Source: CAILZL01 sp049840395
GTDB taxonomy: Bacteria; Pseudomonadota; Gammaproteobacteria; Steroidobacterales; Steroidobacteraceae
NCBI GenBank assembly: GCA_049840395.1
Contig: JASGLD010000008.1
Location: 186,001-250,000 of the forward strand
DNA: 64,000 bases
Reading direction: 5' to 3'
Shown here: piece by piece, positions 1 to 9,118 of the stretch
Numbering within the stretch: position 1 is the stretch's first letter
Layout of the letters: each line of letters begins with the position of its first letter
Made by a program: the position numbers and the translations under genes
Notes under the pieces: model-generated
The model's input: the letters and a program-made list of their open reading frames with translations, nothing else
Told to the model about the DNA's origin: nothing
Database searches by the model: none

Positions 1-131
1 GGCAGGTAAAACTTGCGGGGAGCTATCCACAACAATCTCGAGACGGTTATTTCCAGTGCTTACACTGCGCAATCCCGCAGCTCGCTGCAAGTCCGTACAC
101 GCTATCATGCGCCTCCCTATCACGAGTCAGC

Positions 132-1001
132 ATGATGACGCAGTTTGAAGTCGCCAATCCGGCCACACCCAGCCCCGCCCTGCTTGCGGCGGTACTGGCC
201 ATTGCCCACCAGGCAGGCGCGGCAATCATGCGCATTTATGCAGGGGAAATTACCGTCGACCTCAAGCAGGACGATTCGCCATTAACCCTGGCGGATCGCG
301 AGGCGCATCGCATCATTACCGCCGGCCTGCAGACACTGACGCCGCACATTCCCGTGCTCTCCGAAGAATCGCCACCGGAACATCACGCTTTCGCCACCCG
401 TGGACAGTGGCCGACCCTGTGGCTGGTGGACCCCTTGGACGGCACCCGTGAATTCATCAAACGCAATGGCGAATTCACCGTCAACATTGCGCTGATACAT
501 CAACATCGTCCCACCTTGGGCGTGGTCACCGTACCCGCCGCCGACCTGGCCTATACGGGCGCGGCGGGCCTGGGCGCAGCTCGCATTGAATCGAGCCAAC
601 TTGAATCGCTTCAGCCCCCCCAACCCATTCGCACACGCGCTGCCGCCTCTAAACCGGTAGTCGTCGGCAGCCGCTCGCATCGCGGCGATTCACTGGATGC
701 CCTGCTTAGCAAGCTGGGTCCGCACGAGTTGCAATCAGTGGGTAGCGCCCTCAAGTTCTGCCGCGTCGCTGAGGGCGCCGCCGACTTTTATCCACGCTTA
801 GGTCCAACTTCGGAATGGGATACCGCGGCAGGACAGGCGGTATTGGAAGCAGCCGGCGGACAGGTACTGAATCTGCAAGGACAACCATTGAGCTACAACC
901 GCCGCGAAACCTTGTTGAATCCAGAGTTCATGGCCGTTGGCGATCCACGTTTCGCCTGGCAACACTTAATACAGCCCGCCGAGTACAGCCGTGTTGAATG
1001 A
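132..1001 (+). CDS. cysQ: 3'(2'),5'-bisphosphate nucleotidase CysQ
   Basis: 289-residue inositol-monophosphatase-superfamily enzyme, expected to hydrolyse 3'-phosphoadenosine 5'-phosphate to AMP, recycling the by-product of sulfate assimilation. The metal-binding signature DPLDGTREF is near residue 100, and the second motif WDTAAGQAVLEAAGG is near residue 235; both are typical of CysQ, as is the length. The start is ATGATG, so residue 1 could be either ATG (132 or 135). The 131 bases upstream show no gene I can support. It overlaps the next gene by 11 bases, suggesting translational coupling. Confident at family level. Confidence 0.95.
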   Translation: MMTQFEVANPATPSPALLAAVLAIAHQAGAAIMRIYAGEITVDLKQDDSPLTLADREAHRIITAGLQTLTPHIPVLSEESPPEHHAFATRGQWPTLWLVDPLDGTREFIKRNGEFTVNIALIHQHRPTLGVVTVPAADLAYTGAAGLGAARIESSQLESLQPPQPIRTRAAASKPVVVGSRSHRGDSLDALLSKLGPHELQSVGSALKFCRVAEGAADFYPRLGPTSEWDTAAGQAVLEAAGGQVLNLQGQPLSYNRRETLLNPEFMAVGDPRFAWQHLIQPAEYSRVE

Positions 1002-1488
1002 ACTGTTAGTGGCCGTGTTGGTGACGGTATTTTTCGTGTGGTTCTGGCAGAGCAGCCTGGGCGCACGCGAGCGCGCCAATCGCGCTGCAATGCAAGCCTG
1101 CGGTCGCATGAATCTGCAATTTCTGGATGGCACCGTGGCCTTCACCCGCCTGGGGCTGGCGCGCAACGATCAAGGCCGCATCACCCTGCGCCGCACCTAT
1201 GTGTTCGATTACACCGCCACCAGCATCGAGCGACGTCAAGGCTTCGTAGTACTGCTCGGCCATCGCATCGAGTCCATCGGTTTTGAGTCCGAACAATTTC
1301 ATGGCGGCCCCACGCAACGCAGCCTCACCGATAGCCCAGCAGCACCGCACCAAGACATACCGCACTCATCCGACGCACAGGATAGCAATGTGCTCGACTT
1401 GCAAGAATGGCGACGACGTCATCGCTCCCGCTCACTGGGCACGCGGCACTCCACTTCCCACGACACCCCCAACGATAATGGCTGGTAA
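991..1488 (+). CDS. DUF3301 family small membrane-anchored protein
   Basis: 165-residue protein of unknown function. Residues 1-20 form one hydrophobic segment ending in FVWFW. A conserved block follows (ACGRMNLQFLDGTVAF and LRRTYVFDYT), which I recognise as DUF3301. The C-terminal ~60 residues are hydrophilic and Arg/His-rich, and look disordered. The start is GTG at 991 (TTG at 994 is possible), inside the 3' end of cysQ. Gammaproteobacteria often have this family next to cysQ. Likely an inner-membrane protein facing the cytoplasm. Confidence 0.8.
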   Translation: MLNELLVAVLVTVFFVWFWQSSLGARERANRAAMQACGRMNLQFLDGTVAFTRLGLARNDQGRITLRRTYVFDYTATSIERRQGFVVLLGHRIESIGFESEQFHGGPTQRSLTDSPAAPHQDIPHSSDAQDSNVLDLQEWRRRHRSRSLGTRHSTSHDTPNDNGW

Positions 1489-1566
1489 ACGCAGGCCCGC
1501 GACACGCGCCGTTACCTGCCACTCGGAAAATTCGCTACAGTACGCCACCCCTCCCGAGCAGCAGCG

Positions 1567-1821
1567 ATGAGCGACCAGGAAGAGCCCACCACCGATCCGA
1601 CAGAGGCCCAGGCCAATGTCGACACCCAGACATTCAAACGTCTGGAGCGCCTGCGTGAGCTGCGCATCGAACATCGCGACCTGGACGATGTCATCAATCG
1701 CCTGCAAATGGATCTATACGTCAATGAAGTGCAGCTGCGTCGCCTGAAAAAACGCAAGCTGATGGTGAAGGACCAAATCACCCGCATGGAAAGCGAGTTG
1801 ATTCCGGATCTGAACGCCTGA
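1567..1821 (+). CDS. DUF465 (YdcH-like) small helical protein
   Basis: 84 residues. After a ~20-residue acidic, disordered N-terminus the rest is one charged helix with the DUF465 pattern: LDDVINRLQ, then a segment ending in LRRLKKRKLMVKDQI. Family function is unknown; the heptad pattern suggests a short coiled coil. It lies 19 bases upstream of the mechanosensitive channel gene and is probably co-transcribed with it. Confidence 0.8.
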   Translation: MSDQEEPTTDPTEAQANVDTQTFKRLERLRELRIEHRDLDDVINRLQMDLYVNEVQLRRLKKRKLMVKDQITRMESELIPDLNA

Positions 1822-1840
1822 CTCCGGCAGGCCGAGCTTC

Positions 1841-3157
1841 ATGCAACAACTGCTCGCCAACATTCTCGATGGACTGGATCAACTGACCACCGGCCTTGGA
1901 CTGCTGCAGTTGGCCGCCTTGGCCATCACCATTCTGGTTTCGGTACTGGTCAGCGGTTCGCTGCGCAAGAGCAGCGCCATGCAACAGGTCGCTGCCTTGC
2001 CTGGCCTGAATTACCGCCTGCTGGAAGCCCTGTACGTGGCCGCGCCACACCTGCTGGCCTTGATTCTGATCGCCGCCAGTGCCGGCTTCCTGCATGTCCT
2101 TAAACAAAGCCCGACGCTGCTCGACAACTGTATCTCGCTGGCCGGTCTGCTGCTGTTGGTACGGGTGGCGGTATTTGTATTCCGGGTTTCAGCCGGCGAG
2201 CGCGCACCCATAAAGGGCTGGGGCAACACCATCAGTCTGCTGATCTGGATCGCTCTATCGCTGCACGTACTCGGCTGGTTCGAACCCGTGGTCGAGGCAT
2301 TGGATAGCGCCGGTATTCAAGCCGGTTCGGCACGCATCAGCATCTGGTCGGTACTCAAGGTACTGTTCACCGTCAGCTTGTTCGTACTGGCTGCCATCTG
2401 GATAGCGCGTTGGATTGAACGTCGCTTGATGGCAATGACCGCCGTAGCCATCAGCATGCGCATCGGTCTGTCGAAGTTCATTCAAGCCGGCTTGATCGGC
2501 CTGTCCATCTTGCTCGGCTTGAATGCCGCCGGCCTGGATCTCACCACACTTAACGTACTCACCGGCGCCATCGGTATCGGTCTGGGCTTCGGCTTGCAAG
2601 CCATTGCCTCTAATTTCGTCAGTGGCTTCGTGCTGCTGATGGACCGCTCCATCAAGCCCGGCGACGTCATCAGCTTCAGCGGCACCACCGGCACCACCAC
2701 CGAAGCCTTCGGCTGGGTACAGGAACTACGCGGTCGCTATGTAGTGGTACGCGATCGCGATGGCGTAGAAACGCTGGTGCCCAATCAGCACTTGATCACC
2801 AATCCGGTGATCAACTGGAGTTACACCGATCCGCGCATTCGTTTGAAATTGCCGGTACGTATCAGTTATGACTGCGACCCCGAACTGGCGCTGAGCATAT
2901 TGATTCAAGCAACCGATAACCATCGACGCATCCTGCGCGACCCAGGCCCGGTGTCGCGACTCATGGGCTTTGGCGAATATGGCTTCGATCTGGAATTGCG
3001 TTTCTGGATTTCCGATCCACAGGAAGGCGTGAATAACGTGCGCTCCGACGTCAATCGCGCCATCTGGAAACTATTCAAGCAACACGGCATTCGCATCCCA
3101 GTGCCGCAACATGATGTGAAGGTGAAGTCGATTGAGACTAACCTTCCGCATTTGTAG
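1841..3157 (+). CDS. MscS-family mechanosensitive ion channel
   Basis: 438-residue inner-membrane protein. Five or six hydrophobic segments occupy residues ~15-240. The pore-lining helix is Gly/Ala-rich (LNVLTGAIGIGLGFGLQAIASNFVSGF, residues ~238-264), followed by the beta domain (DRSIKPGDVI) and a soluble C-terminal domain ending near QHDVKVKSI. This is the MscS fold with extra N-terminal helices, longer than E. coli MscS (286 residues). Expected to open under membrane tension and release solutes on hypo-osmotic shock. Start is ATG 1841 after a weak AGGCCGAG. Confidence 0.92.
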   Translation: MQQLLANILDGLDQLTTGLGLLQLAALAITILVSVLVSGSLRKSSAMQQVAALPGLNYRLLEALYVAAPHLLALILIAASAGFLHVLKQSPTLLDNCISLAGLLLLVRVAVFVFRVSAGERAPIKGWGNTISLLIWIALSLHVLGWFEPVVEALDSAGIQAGSARISIWSVLKVLFTVSLFVLAAIWIARWIERRLMAMTAVAISMRIGLSKFIQAGLIGLSILLGLNAAGLDLTTLNVLTGAIGIGLGFGLQAIASNFVSGFVLLMDRSIKPGDVISFSGTTGTTTEAFGWVQELRGRYVVVRDRDGVETLVPNQHLITNPVINWSYTDPRIRLKLPVRISYDCDPELALSILIQATDNHRRILRDPGPVSRLMGFGEYGFDLELRFWISDPQEGVNNVRSDVNRAIWKLFKQHGIRIPVPQHDVKVKSIETNLPHL

Positions 3158-3165
3158 CCACCATC

Positions 3166-3600
3166 ATGAGCGCCGAATTGCTTGAAGAACTCGCCAGACT
3201 GGGCGTGCCTGAAGCGGCATTGCAACTGCGCATGATCCGCAGCAGCGGACCTGGCGGTCAGAACGTCAACAAGGTATCCACCGCGATCCAGTTAAGCTGC
3301 GACTTAAAGCTATGCAACTTGAGCGAACCCGCCAAAGCGCGGTTGCGCGTACTGGGCGGACGGCGCATCAGTAGCGAAGGATTGCTGGGCATCACCGCGC
3401 AACGTTTGCGCACTCAGGAACAGAACAAGCGTGATGCACTGGAACGCTTAGTGGAATTGATCACTGAGGCGCGCATCGTGCCCAAACTACGTCGCGCCAC
3501 CAAGCCTACCAAGGCTTCAAAAATCCGTAGATTGGAAGGCAAGCAACAACGCAGCGAACACAAACAACTGCGTCGTAAAGTTACTCGTCACGACGATTAA
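3166..3600 (+). CDS. arfB: Alternative ribosome-rescue factor ArfB (YaeJ-like peptidyl-tRNA hydrolase)
   Basis: 144 residues with the class-I release-factor catalytic motif GGQ at residues 30-32, in the context SSGPGGQNVNKVSTA. There are no stop-codon recognition domains. A Lys/Arg-rich tail (KPTKASKIRRLEGKQQRSEHKQ) is the part that enters the empty mRNA channel in known ArfB. It should hydrolyse peptidyl-tRNA on ribosomes stalled without a stop codon. Length matches ArfB (~140 residues). It sits 8 bases after the MscS gene. Confidence 0.93.
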   Translation: MSAELLEELARLGVPEAALQLRMIRSSGPGGQNVNKVSTAIQLSCDLKLCNLSEPAKARLRVLGGRRISSEGLLGITAQRLRTQEQNKRDALERLVELITEARIVPKLRRATKPTKASKIRRLEGKQQRSEHKQLRRKVTRHDD

Positions 3601-3626
3601 TTGAGCCCCACTCTGGCTTCGGCAAT

Positions 3627-3778
3627 TGCCCCCACCCTCCCCCCGACAGCGGAGGAGGGAACGAGCACGAACCTCTCTTGTGCGTTTCGTACTGCCAGAC
3701 TTACATCTCACACGCTCGTGCTGGAGATTGATTCCCTCCCCTGTGCGCCTCGCACGGGGGAGGGTTAGAGTGGGGGCA
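3627..3778. repeat. REP-like composite repeat, TGCCCCCAC...GTGGGGGCA type
   Basis: About 150 bases bounded by inverted arms TGCCCCCACCCT (3627) and AGAGTGGGGGCA (ending 3778), with internal G/C-rich inverted segments (CCCCCGACAGCGGAGGAGGG; TCCCCTGTGCGCCTCGCACGGGGGA). It lies between the convergent arfB and dsbA genes. The same outer motif recurs near 4474 and at 59592-59818, so this is a dispersed family. No coding potential. Confidence 0.75.
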
Positions 3779-3801
3779 CAATCAAGCGTCAATAGCCAGA
3801 C

Positions 3802-4452
3802 TTAACGTCGCGCCTTTTCCGCACGCGCCTTGGCGATCAATTGATCGAGCTTGGCCAATTGCGGCGTGTAATCGGGACGATCTTCAATGGACACCAGGTA
3901 CTTGCCATCGATAACGATGCTGGGAATGCTCGGTACCTTGTGATTTTTGGCAAGCCGCTCACCGCCCGCGGTAGCGGACTGCACACCGAAGGAATCGAAA
4001 GTGCTCGCAAATTGTTTGGCATTGATTTTCTGCGTCGCCATCCAGGCAGCAATGCCATCGCGATCGGCAAAGCGAACTCCTTGCTTGTGAATGGCGGAAA
4101 AAATTGCGCCGTCTAACGAATTATTTAGCTCACCCAACTTGCCCATGGCGCGTAGCGTATAGAACGTTTGCGCAGCAGGCGGCCAGGTCTTATATCCCAC
4201 CGACACGGCCTCACGTTCGAACACTACATCCTTGGGCAGCTTGGCTACCCAACTGGTTACTGCCGGGAAGAAGGAGTAACAGTGGGGACATTGATAGGAA
4301 AAAAACTCCGTGACCACGATCTTGTCGCGTTGCGCAGTAGGCTGGGCGGGTTGTAGTACTTCGTAGTCTTTGCCGGGCTGCAGATCAGCAGACCAGGCTG
4401 TCGGCAAGCAGGAAACTAGCAGCAATAGAAATCGAATTAACCCTGTGTGCAT
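3802..4452 (-). CDS. dsbA: Thiol:disulfide interchange protein DsbA
   Basis: 216-residue periplasmic thioredoxin-fold oxidase that introduces disulfides into exported proteins. A signal peptide (MHTGLIRFLLLLVSCLPTAWSA) precedes the active site CPHC in the context FFSYQCPHCYSF; the cis-Pro region reads HKVPSIPSIVIDG. I chose ATG 4452, not an upstream codon, because AAGGAAG lies 6 bases before it and the signal peptide begins there. Mature length fits DsbA. Its partner DsbB is not in the window. Confidence 0.95.
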   Translation of the reverse strand: MHTGLIRFLLLLVSCLPTAWSADLQPGKDYEVLQPAQPTAQRDKIVVTEFFSYQCPHCYSFFPAVTSWVAKLPKDVVFEREAVSVGYKTWPPAAQTFYTLRAMGKLGELNNSLDGAIFSAIHKQGVRFADRDGIAAWMATQKINAKQFASTFDSFGVQSATAGGERLAKNHKVPSIPSIVIDGKYLVSIEDRPDYTPQLAKLDQLIAKARAEKARR

Positions 4453-4473
4453 GTCATCTTCCTTTGCGTTGAT

Positions 4474-4513
4474 TGCCCCCACCCTAACCCTCCCCCGCAC
4501 GCGGGGGAGGGGA
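4474..4513. repeat. REP-like hairpin, CCCCCACCCTAACCCTCCCCCGC type
   Basis: Single unit between dsbA and the oxidoreductase gene. It starts TGCCCCCACCCTAACCC and contains the palindrome CCTCCCCCGCACGCGGGGGAGG. The second unit at 59780-59818 is nearly the reverse complement of this one. It may double as a hairpin at the 3' end of the oxidoreductase transcript. Confidence 0.75.
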
Positions 4514-4520
4514 CAATCAG

Positions 4521-5492
4521 TTACGGCACCAGCACCGTTGAACCAACCGTCTTGCGCGCTTCCAGATCGATATGCGCCTGCGCCGCATCCGCCAACGCAT
4601 AGCGCTGACCGATCTGCACCTTGATGGCCTTCTTCTTCACCAGCGCGAACAACTCCTTGGCGGCCTGGGCGCGATCCTTGGGATCGGATAGATATTCCTT
4701 GCCACCGGCGCGCGTCAGATACAGCGAACCGCGCTTCGACAATTCAATCGGCGCGAACGGCTCGATCATGCCCGAGGCATTGCCGAAGCTGACCAACATG
4801 CCCAGCGGACGCAAGCTATCCAGCGAGGCAATGAAACTGTCCTTGCCCACGCCGTCGTACACCACATCCACGCCCTTGCCCTTGGTGATCTTCTTTACTT
4901 CAGCGGCTACATCGGCACTGCTGAGAATGACATGCGCGCAACCGTTCTTCTTGGCCAGCTTGGCCTTGTCGGCAGTGCTGACCACGCCAATGACTTTGGC
5001 GCCGAGATACTTGCACCACTGACTCATGATCAAGCCGACGCCACCGGCTGCAGCTTGGATCAACACCCAGTCGCCCTTCTTCACTTTGTAAGTACGACGA
5101 ATCAGGTAGTGCGTGGTGAAACCCTTGATGATCATGGCCGCTGCCGTGTCTTCTTTCACGCCGGCAGGCAGCTTGATCAAGGCATCGGCCGGCACCAAGC
5201 GCTGTTCGCTGTACGCACCGGGCACGGGGAACATGTAGGCGACGCGATCGCCCTTCTTAAAACCTTTGACCTTCTTGCCCACGGCTTCGACCACACCGGC
5301 TGCTTCGGTGCCCAGGCTACCGGGGATCGGCATGGGATACATGCCCTTGCGCTGATAGACATCGGAGTAATTCACGCCAATGGCGGTATGGCGCACCAGT
5401 ACTTGCCCCGGACCCGGCGCAGCCACTTCCACCTCTTCCCACTTCAATACTTCTGGACCACCGGTTTGATTGATCCGAATTGCCTTGCTCAT
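4521..5492 (-). CDS. qor: NADPH:quinone oxidoreductase (zinc-independent MDR family)
   Basis: 323 residues. The N-terminal GroES-like domain includes GVNYSDVYQRKGMYP and the G-rich motif LGTEAAGVVEAVG. The Rossmann domain has the nucleotide motif AAAGGVGLIMSQW. The Cys/His ligands of zinc alcohol dehydrogenases are absent, which places it with quinone oxidoreductases (QorA, ~325 residues). It should carry out one-electron NADPH-dependent quinone reduction, or alkenal reduction. Start is ATG 5492 after GGGGTAGG; an upstream in-frame extension lacks a ribosome site and family similarity. Confidence 0.9.
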   Translation of the reverse strand: MSKAIRINQTGGPEVLKWEEVEVAAPGPGQVLVRHTAIGVNYSDVYQRKGMYPMPIPGSLGTEAAGVVEAVGKKVKGFKKGDRVAYMFPVPGAYSEQRLVPADALIKLPAGVKEDTAAAMIIKGFTTHYLIRRTYKVKKGDWVLIQAAAGGVGLIMSQWCKYLGAKVIGVVSTADKAKLAKKNGCAHVILSSADVAAEVKKITKGKGVDVVYDGVGKDSFIASLDSLRPLGMLVSFGNASGMIEPFAPIELSKRGSLYLTRAGGKEYLSDPKDRAQAAKELFALVKKKAIKVQIGQRYALADAAQAHIDLEARKTVGSTVLVP

Positions 5493-5616
5493 GAACCTAC
5501 CCCTTGAATGAAATCGCAAAAACGATGATTGCGAACAACCGCGTCATTCTGCATCTGCAGCGCGTAACAGAAAACTGGGCTGACAAATAAAATCAAACGA
5601 TTCGCTTGATGAGCGT

Positions 5617-6948
5617 TCAGCTCGATGGGTTGCCTGGACGCTTACGCTGTTGCCAGATGCCCGCGCCGACCGATGGCGCCTCAGGCTCGGCAGCTCGCGC
5701 CGCGGCTTCACGCAATTTGTCTTTCTTACTCTTACGCTTGCCTTTGATGCCGCCGTTGTTTACTGAAGACTGAGGTTCAGCCGCAGCTTCGCCGGGTTCA
5801 GAACTGGGTTCAAAACCGGCAATAACTTCGCGCGGCAGCCGCACCTGTTGGCGCTTCTCGATCAGACGGAAATGCGCTTCGCCACCCGCATCGATGAAAC
5901 TGACCGCCGTACCCGATTCACCGGCACGGCCAGTTCGGCCGATACGATGCGTGTAGTACACCGTGGAACGCGGCAGATCGTAGTTCACCACTGCCGGCAG
6001 CTGCTGTATGTCGATACCACGCGCCGCCACATCGGTGGCCACCAGCACCTGTAATCGGCCTGCTTTGAAATCGGCAAGACGTTGGGTGCGTGCGCCCTGG
6101 CTCAACTCACCATGCAGCGCTTCGGCCTGCAACCCGGCACGACGTAGTTTGTCCGCCACATGTTCGGTGGTGTACTGCGTCGCCACGAACACCAGCACCC
6201 GAGTCCAGGCTTCGCTTTGAATCAAGTGCCGCAACAACGGCGTGCGCTTGGCGGTATCCACCTGAATAGCTCGCTGTAAAATGACAGGTGCCGACTGTGA
6301 CGCAGCCACTTCAATCGTCTTCGGCTCATGCAATACCTGCATCGCCAATGCCTGCACCTCGGCGGGAAAGGTAGCGGAGAACAACAGGGTTTGGCGTCGC
6401 GCCGGCAGCAAGGCAACGATGCGACTCAGCTCGTCGGCAAAGCCCAGATCGAACAAGCGATCTGCTTCATCCAGTACACAGGTCTGGATGGCGTCGAGAT
6501 GCAAAGCATTGTGATCGAGTAGATCCAGCAAGCGCCCGGGCGTGGCCACTACCACATCGGCGCCGCCGCGAAACGCCAGCAATTGCGGATTGATGGAAAC
6601 GCCGCCGAACACACTGAGAATCTTGGGGTGTTGCGGTAAGTAGCGAGCATAGGCACGCAGCGATTCGCCCACCTGCATGGCCAGTTCGCGCGTCGGCACC
6701 AGCAGCAGCACGCGTACCTCGCGCGGACCGCGCCGAGGATCGGCATTGAGCTGCTGCAGTAGGGGCAGCGCAAACGCCGCCGTCTTGCCACTGCCGGTCT
6801 GCGCCGTGGCCAGCACATCGTGACCGGCCAGTATTAGTGGAATGGCACCTTGCTGAATGGGCGTGGGTTCGCCATAGCCACGCTCGGCAATGGCGCGCAG
6901 CAACGGTTCGCACAGACCCAGGACGGAAAAGCCGGAAGAATCGGACAT
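5617..6948 (-). CDS. rhlE: DEAD-box ATP-dependent RNA helicase RhlE
   Basis: 443 residues. The Q motif (PTPIQQGAIP), Walker A ATAQTGSGKT (~48-56), VLDEADRLFDLGF (DEAD), SATFP, TDVAARGIDI and HRIGRTGRAG appear in canonical order. A basic, low-complexity C-terminal tail (GIKGKRKSKKDKLREAA) probably binds RNA. The sequence fits the RhlE branch, involved in ribosome assembly and RNA turnover. Monocistronic, cytoplasmic. Confidence 0.95.
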   Translation of the reverse strand: MSDSSGFSVLGLCEPLLRAIAERGYGEPTPIQQGAIPLILAGHDVLATAQTGSGKTAAFALPLLQQLNADPRRGPREVRVLLLVPTRELAMQVGESLRAYARYLPQHPKILSVFGGVSINPQLLAFRGGADVVVATPGRLLDLLDHNALHLDAIQTCVLDEADRLFDLGFADELSRIVALLPARRQTLLFSATFPAEVQALAMQVLHEPKTIEVAASQSAPVILQRAIQVDTAKRTPLLRHLIQSEAWTRVLVFVATQYTTEHVADKLRRAGLQAEALHGELSQGARTQRLADFKAGRLQVLVATDVAARGIDIQQLPAVVNYDLPRSTVYYTHRIGRTGRAGESGTAVSFIDAGGEAHFRLIEKRQQVRLPREVIAGFEPSSEPGEAAAEPQSSVNNGGIKGKRKSKKDKLREAAARAAEPEAPSVGAGIWQQRKRPGNPSS

Positions 6949-7231
6949 GCAATGAGTATTGGACTGCCAAAACGGGCGCGCATCATAGATCGGCCGGAGC
7001 AGAACTGCCGCAAAGGCGGCACAAACGCCACCGACAGCAGTAAAAATGCGCCCCGCGATATGCCCAGAGACTTGTTTTATTTAAGGAAAACACCATCTAC
7101 CGGTGCAGCCGCCACCTGTTACCACAATTCAGGTCCGGTTTGTCGATTTTTCGACTACAATCCGCGCCCCCGCTCTCCATGGCCGGCCCAGGCCGGTCGC
7201 CAATCCCCACCCAATGTCCCAGCCAAAAGGT

Positions 7232-7996
7232 ATGAATGTGGATTCAACGCAATTAGATCTCCAGTTGAAAGTTTGGAAAGAGCTTGCCCTCAGCAAGCAG
7301 ATGTTGATGCGTACCGCTGCCGAAGCCCTGGATCTGGATCCGAACTGCGATCAAGACCAACTCAAGGCAGCCCTCGATCGCGCCATCCAGCGCGCCAAAG
7401 ACGCCGAAGCCAGCGTCATCGCCGCCCAGCAGCAAGCCAAGCAATCCGTTGCCGAAATTGATAAGAGGCTGCAGGCCGCCCTGCGCGCACAGTCGGTTGC
7501 AGAAGCAACATCCGCCGAAATCGTCGCCAAGAACGAGCGCGTAGCGCCGCAAATGGCCGCCGAACGCGCCGCTGTCGCCAAGGAAATTCAACAGTTGAAA
7601 GCCCAGGTTGCCGACAAGGACAAGGCACTGAAGGCGATCAACACCGCGTTGAACGACACGCCCGACAATGTGGTGAAGAAGCTCAAGTCCTTGAAGAAAG
7701 AAAAGCAGGACGAAGCCGATTTGCGCAAGCAGATTGAAACCACCTTCGCCGCCCTGCGCAAAGAAAAGCAGGAACAGGACAAGCAGCTCAGCGAACTGAA
7801 GGACAACAGCAGCAAGCTGGTGACCAAGTATCGCGAACTGCACGAAGAAGCGACCAAGCTGCATGAACAGCTCAAGCCGCTGATCAAGGAAGGCGAAGAA
7901 CTGCTGACCGTGCAGATGATCGACGACAAGCTGCTGGACGCCATCGTTCCGCCGGAAAAAGACGATAAGAAAGACAGCAAGGCCAAGAAGAAGTAA
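7232..7996 (+). CDS. Hypothetical coiled-coil protein
   Basis: About 254 residues, nearly all charged heptad-like helix from residue ~40 to ~225 (long runs of Lys, Glu, Gln and Ala) with a Lys-rich tail ending KKDSKAKKK. No signal peptide or membrane segment, so probably cytoplasmic. I do not recognise the family. The start is uncertain: ATG 7214 has no ribosome site; ATG 7232 is only one base after AAAAGG; in-frame GTG 7238 has AAAAGG at ideal spacing (7 bases). The preceding 280 bases after rhlE hold no other gene I can support. Confidence 0.7.
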   Translation: MNVDSTQLDLQLKVWKELALSKQMLMRTAAEALDLDPNCDQDQLKAALDRAIQRAKDAEASVIAAQQQAKQSVAEIDKRLQAALRAQSVAEATSAEIVAKNERVAPQMAAERAAVAKEIQQLKAQVADKDKALKAINTALNDTPDNVVKKLKSLKKEKQDEADLRKQIETTFAALRKEKQEQDKQLSELKDNSSKLVTKYRELHEEATKLHEQLKPLIKEGEELLTVQMIDDKLLDAIVPPEKDDKKDSKAKKK

Positions 7997-8020
7997 TTCT
8001 GGCCGCCTGCCTACGCGTAA

Positions 8021-8054
8021 CGACACTTCACCGACCAAGGTCGGTTGAGTGTCG
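8021..8054. terminator. Hairpin between convergent genes (possible bidirectional terminator)
   Basis: Near-perfect inverted repeat: arm CGACACTTCACCGACC, two-base loop AA, arm GGTCGGTTGAGTGTCG. It sits between the 3' ends of the coiled-coil gene (+) and tesB (-). No T-run follows on either strand, so intrinsic termination is plausible but unproven; it may simply stabilise 3' ends. Confidence 0.45.
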
Positions 8055-8115
8055 ACGCGTTTCAAGCGCAGATAAAATTACCGTTCTTTTCGAAAAGACA
8101 GCGCGCACTCACAAT

Positions 8116-8988
8116 TTAAGTGCGCACGCGCACCAGGCCTTCCTGCGCCACCGACGCCACCAACTGCCCCTGCCGATTGAAAATGGAACCACGCGACAAA
8201 CCGCGTGAACCGGAAGCGCTCGGACTATCGATGCTATACAGCAACCAATCATCCACACGCAGTGGACGATGAAACCACATGGCGTGATCGATAGTTGCCA
8301 AACGCAGCTTGGCGCTGGGGAAAGGAATGCCATGCGGCTGCGTGGCGGTACGTAACAAATAAAAATCCGATGCATAGGCCAGCACCGAACGATGCAGCAC
8401 CGCATCGTCCGGCAACGCATCCACGGCGCGGAACCAGAACTGTGTACTGGGCCTGGAAGGATGCGCCGACATCAACTCTTCCGGATTCACGGCGCGAAAC
8501 TCGATGGGTAATGGAACGCTGAACCAGCCTTTCAGCTCCGGTGGAATGTCGTTGGACTTGGCCACCAGTTCACGGATGTCGGGCAATGTCTCCGGCCCCG
8601 GTACTTGCGGCATATCCAGCTGGTGATCCAGTCCGCTCTGTTCGGTCTGGAACGACGCCGACATATGAAATATCTGCTGACCATGTTGAATGGCAACCAC
8701 GCGACGACTGGAAAAATTGCCGCCATCGCGACTGCGATCCACCTCATAGATGATGGGCGCCCTGACATCGCCCGGCAGCAGAAAGTACGCATGCAGCGAA
8801 TGCGCATAACGCAGCGACTCACCGGGCTTGGCATTGATGGTCGCGCTGGCCGCTGCCAATGCCTGTCCCAGCACCTGTCCGCCGAACACCTGCGGGAAAC
8901 CCAGATCGCGACTCACCCCGCGAAACAGATTGATTTCCAAACGTTCGAGCTGCAATACCTGCAATAGATCGGCCAGCACCGGGTTCAT
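8116..8988 (-). CDS. tesB: Acyl-CoA thioesterase II (TesB)
   Basis: 290-residue double-hotdog thioesterase that hydrolyses medium/long acyl-CoAs. Typical blocks are FRGVSRDLGFPQVFGGQVLGQALAAA near the N-terminus, SLHAYFLLPGD, and WFHRPLRVDDWLLYSIDSPSA followed by SRGLSRGSIFNRQGQLVASVAQEGLVR at the end. Length equals the family norm (~286). Start is ATG 8988, preceded by GAGGAATGAGCTT; the longer in-frame extension is not family-like. Divergent from the next gene across 130 bases. Confidence 0.95.
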   Translation of the reverse strand: MNPVLADLLQVLQLERLEINLFRGVSRDLGFPQVFGGQVLGQALAAASATINAKPGESLRYAHSLHAYFLLPGDVRAPIIYEVDRSRDGGNFSSRRVVAIQHGQQIFHMSASFQTEQSGLDHQLDMPQVPGPETLPDIRELVAKSNDIPPELKGWFSVPLPIEFRAVNPEELMSAHPSRPSTQFWFRAVDALPDDAVLHRSVLAYASDFYLLRTATQPHGIPFPSAKLRLATIDHAMWFHRPLRVDDWLLYSIDSPSASGSRGLSRGSIFNRQGQLVASVAQEGLVRVRT

Positions 8989-9118
8989 AAGCTCATTCCT
9001 CGCCACTGAGTTTTCGCACTTTACCGCAGCCAGGCCAGCCGATGCTTCTTGCCTGGCGAGAGACAGTGCTACAGTGGGTAATCCCTTATGCCATACAACT
9101 TCAATGAAAGGAGTCCAC

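Noticed and set aside
1..131. Part of an upstream gene at the left edge
   Set aside because: No frame with convincing codon use or family similarity; left as upstream region of cysQ.
3601..3800. Possible CRISPR-like or tandem repeat array
   Set aside because: Repeats are inverted and irregular with no constant spacer; better explained as REP-like units.
7253..8065. 270-codon - strand frame opposite the coiled-coil gene
   Set aside because: Leu/Phe-rich mirror of a Lys/Glu/Gln-rich coding strand; not membrane-protein-like in codon use.
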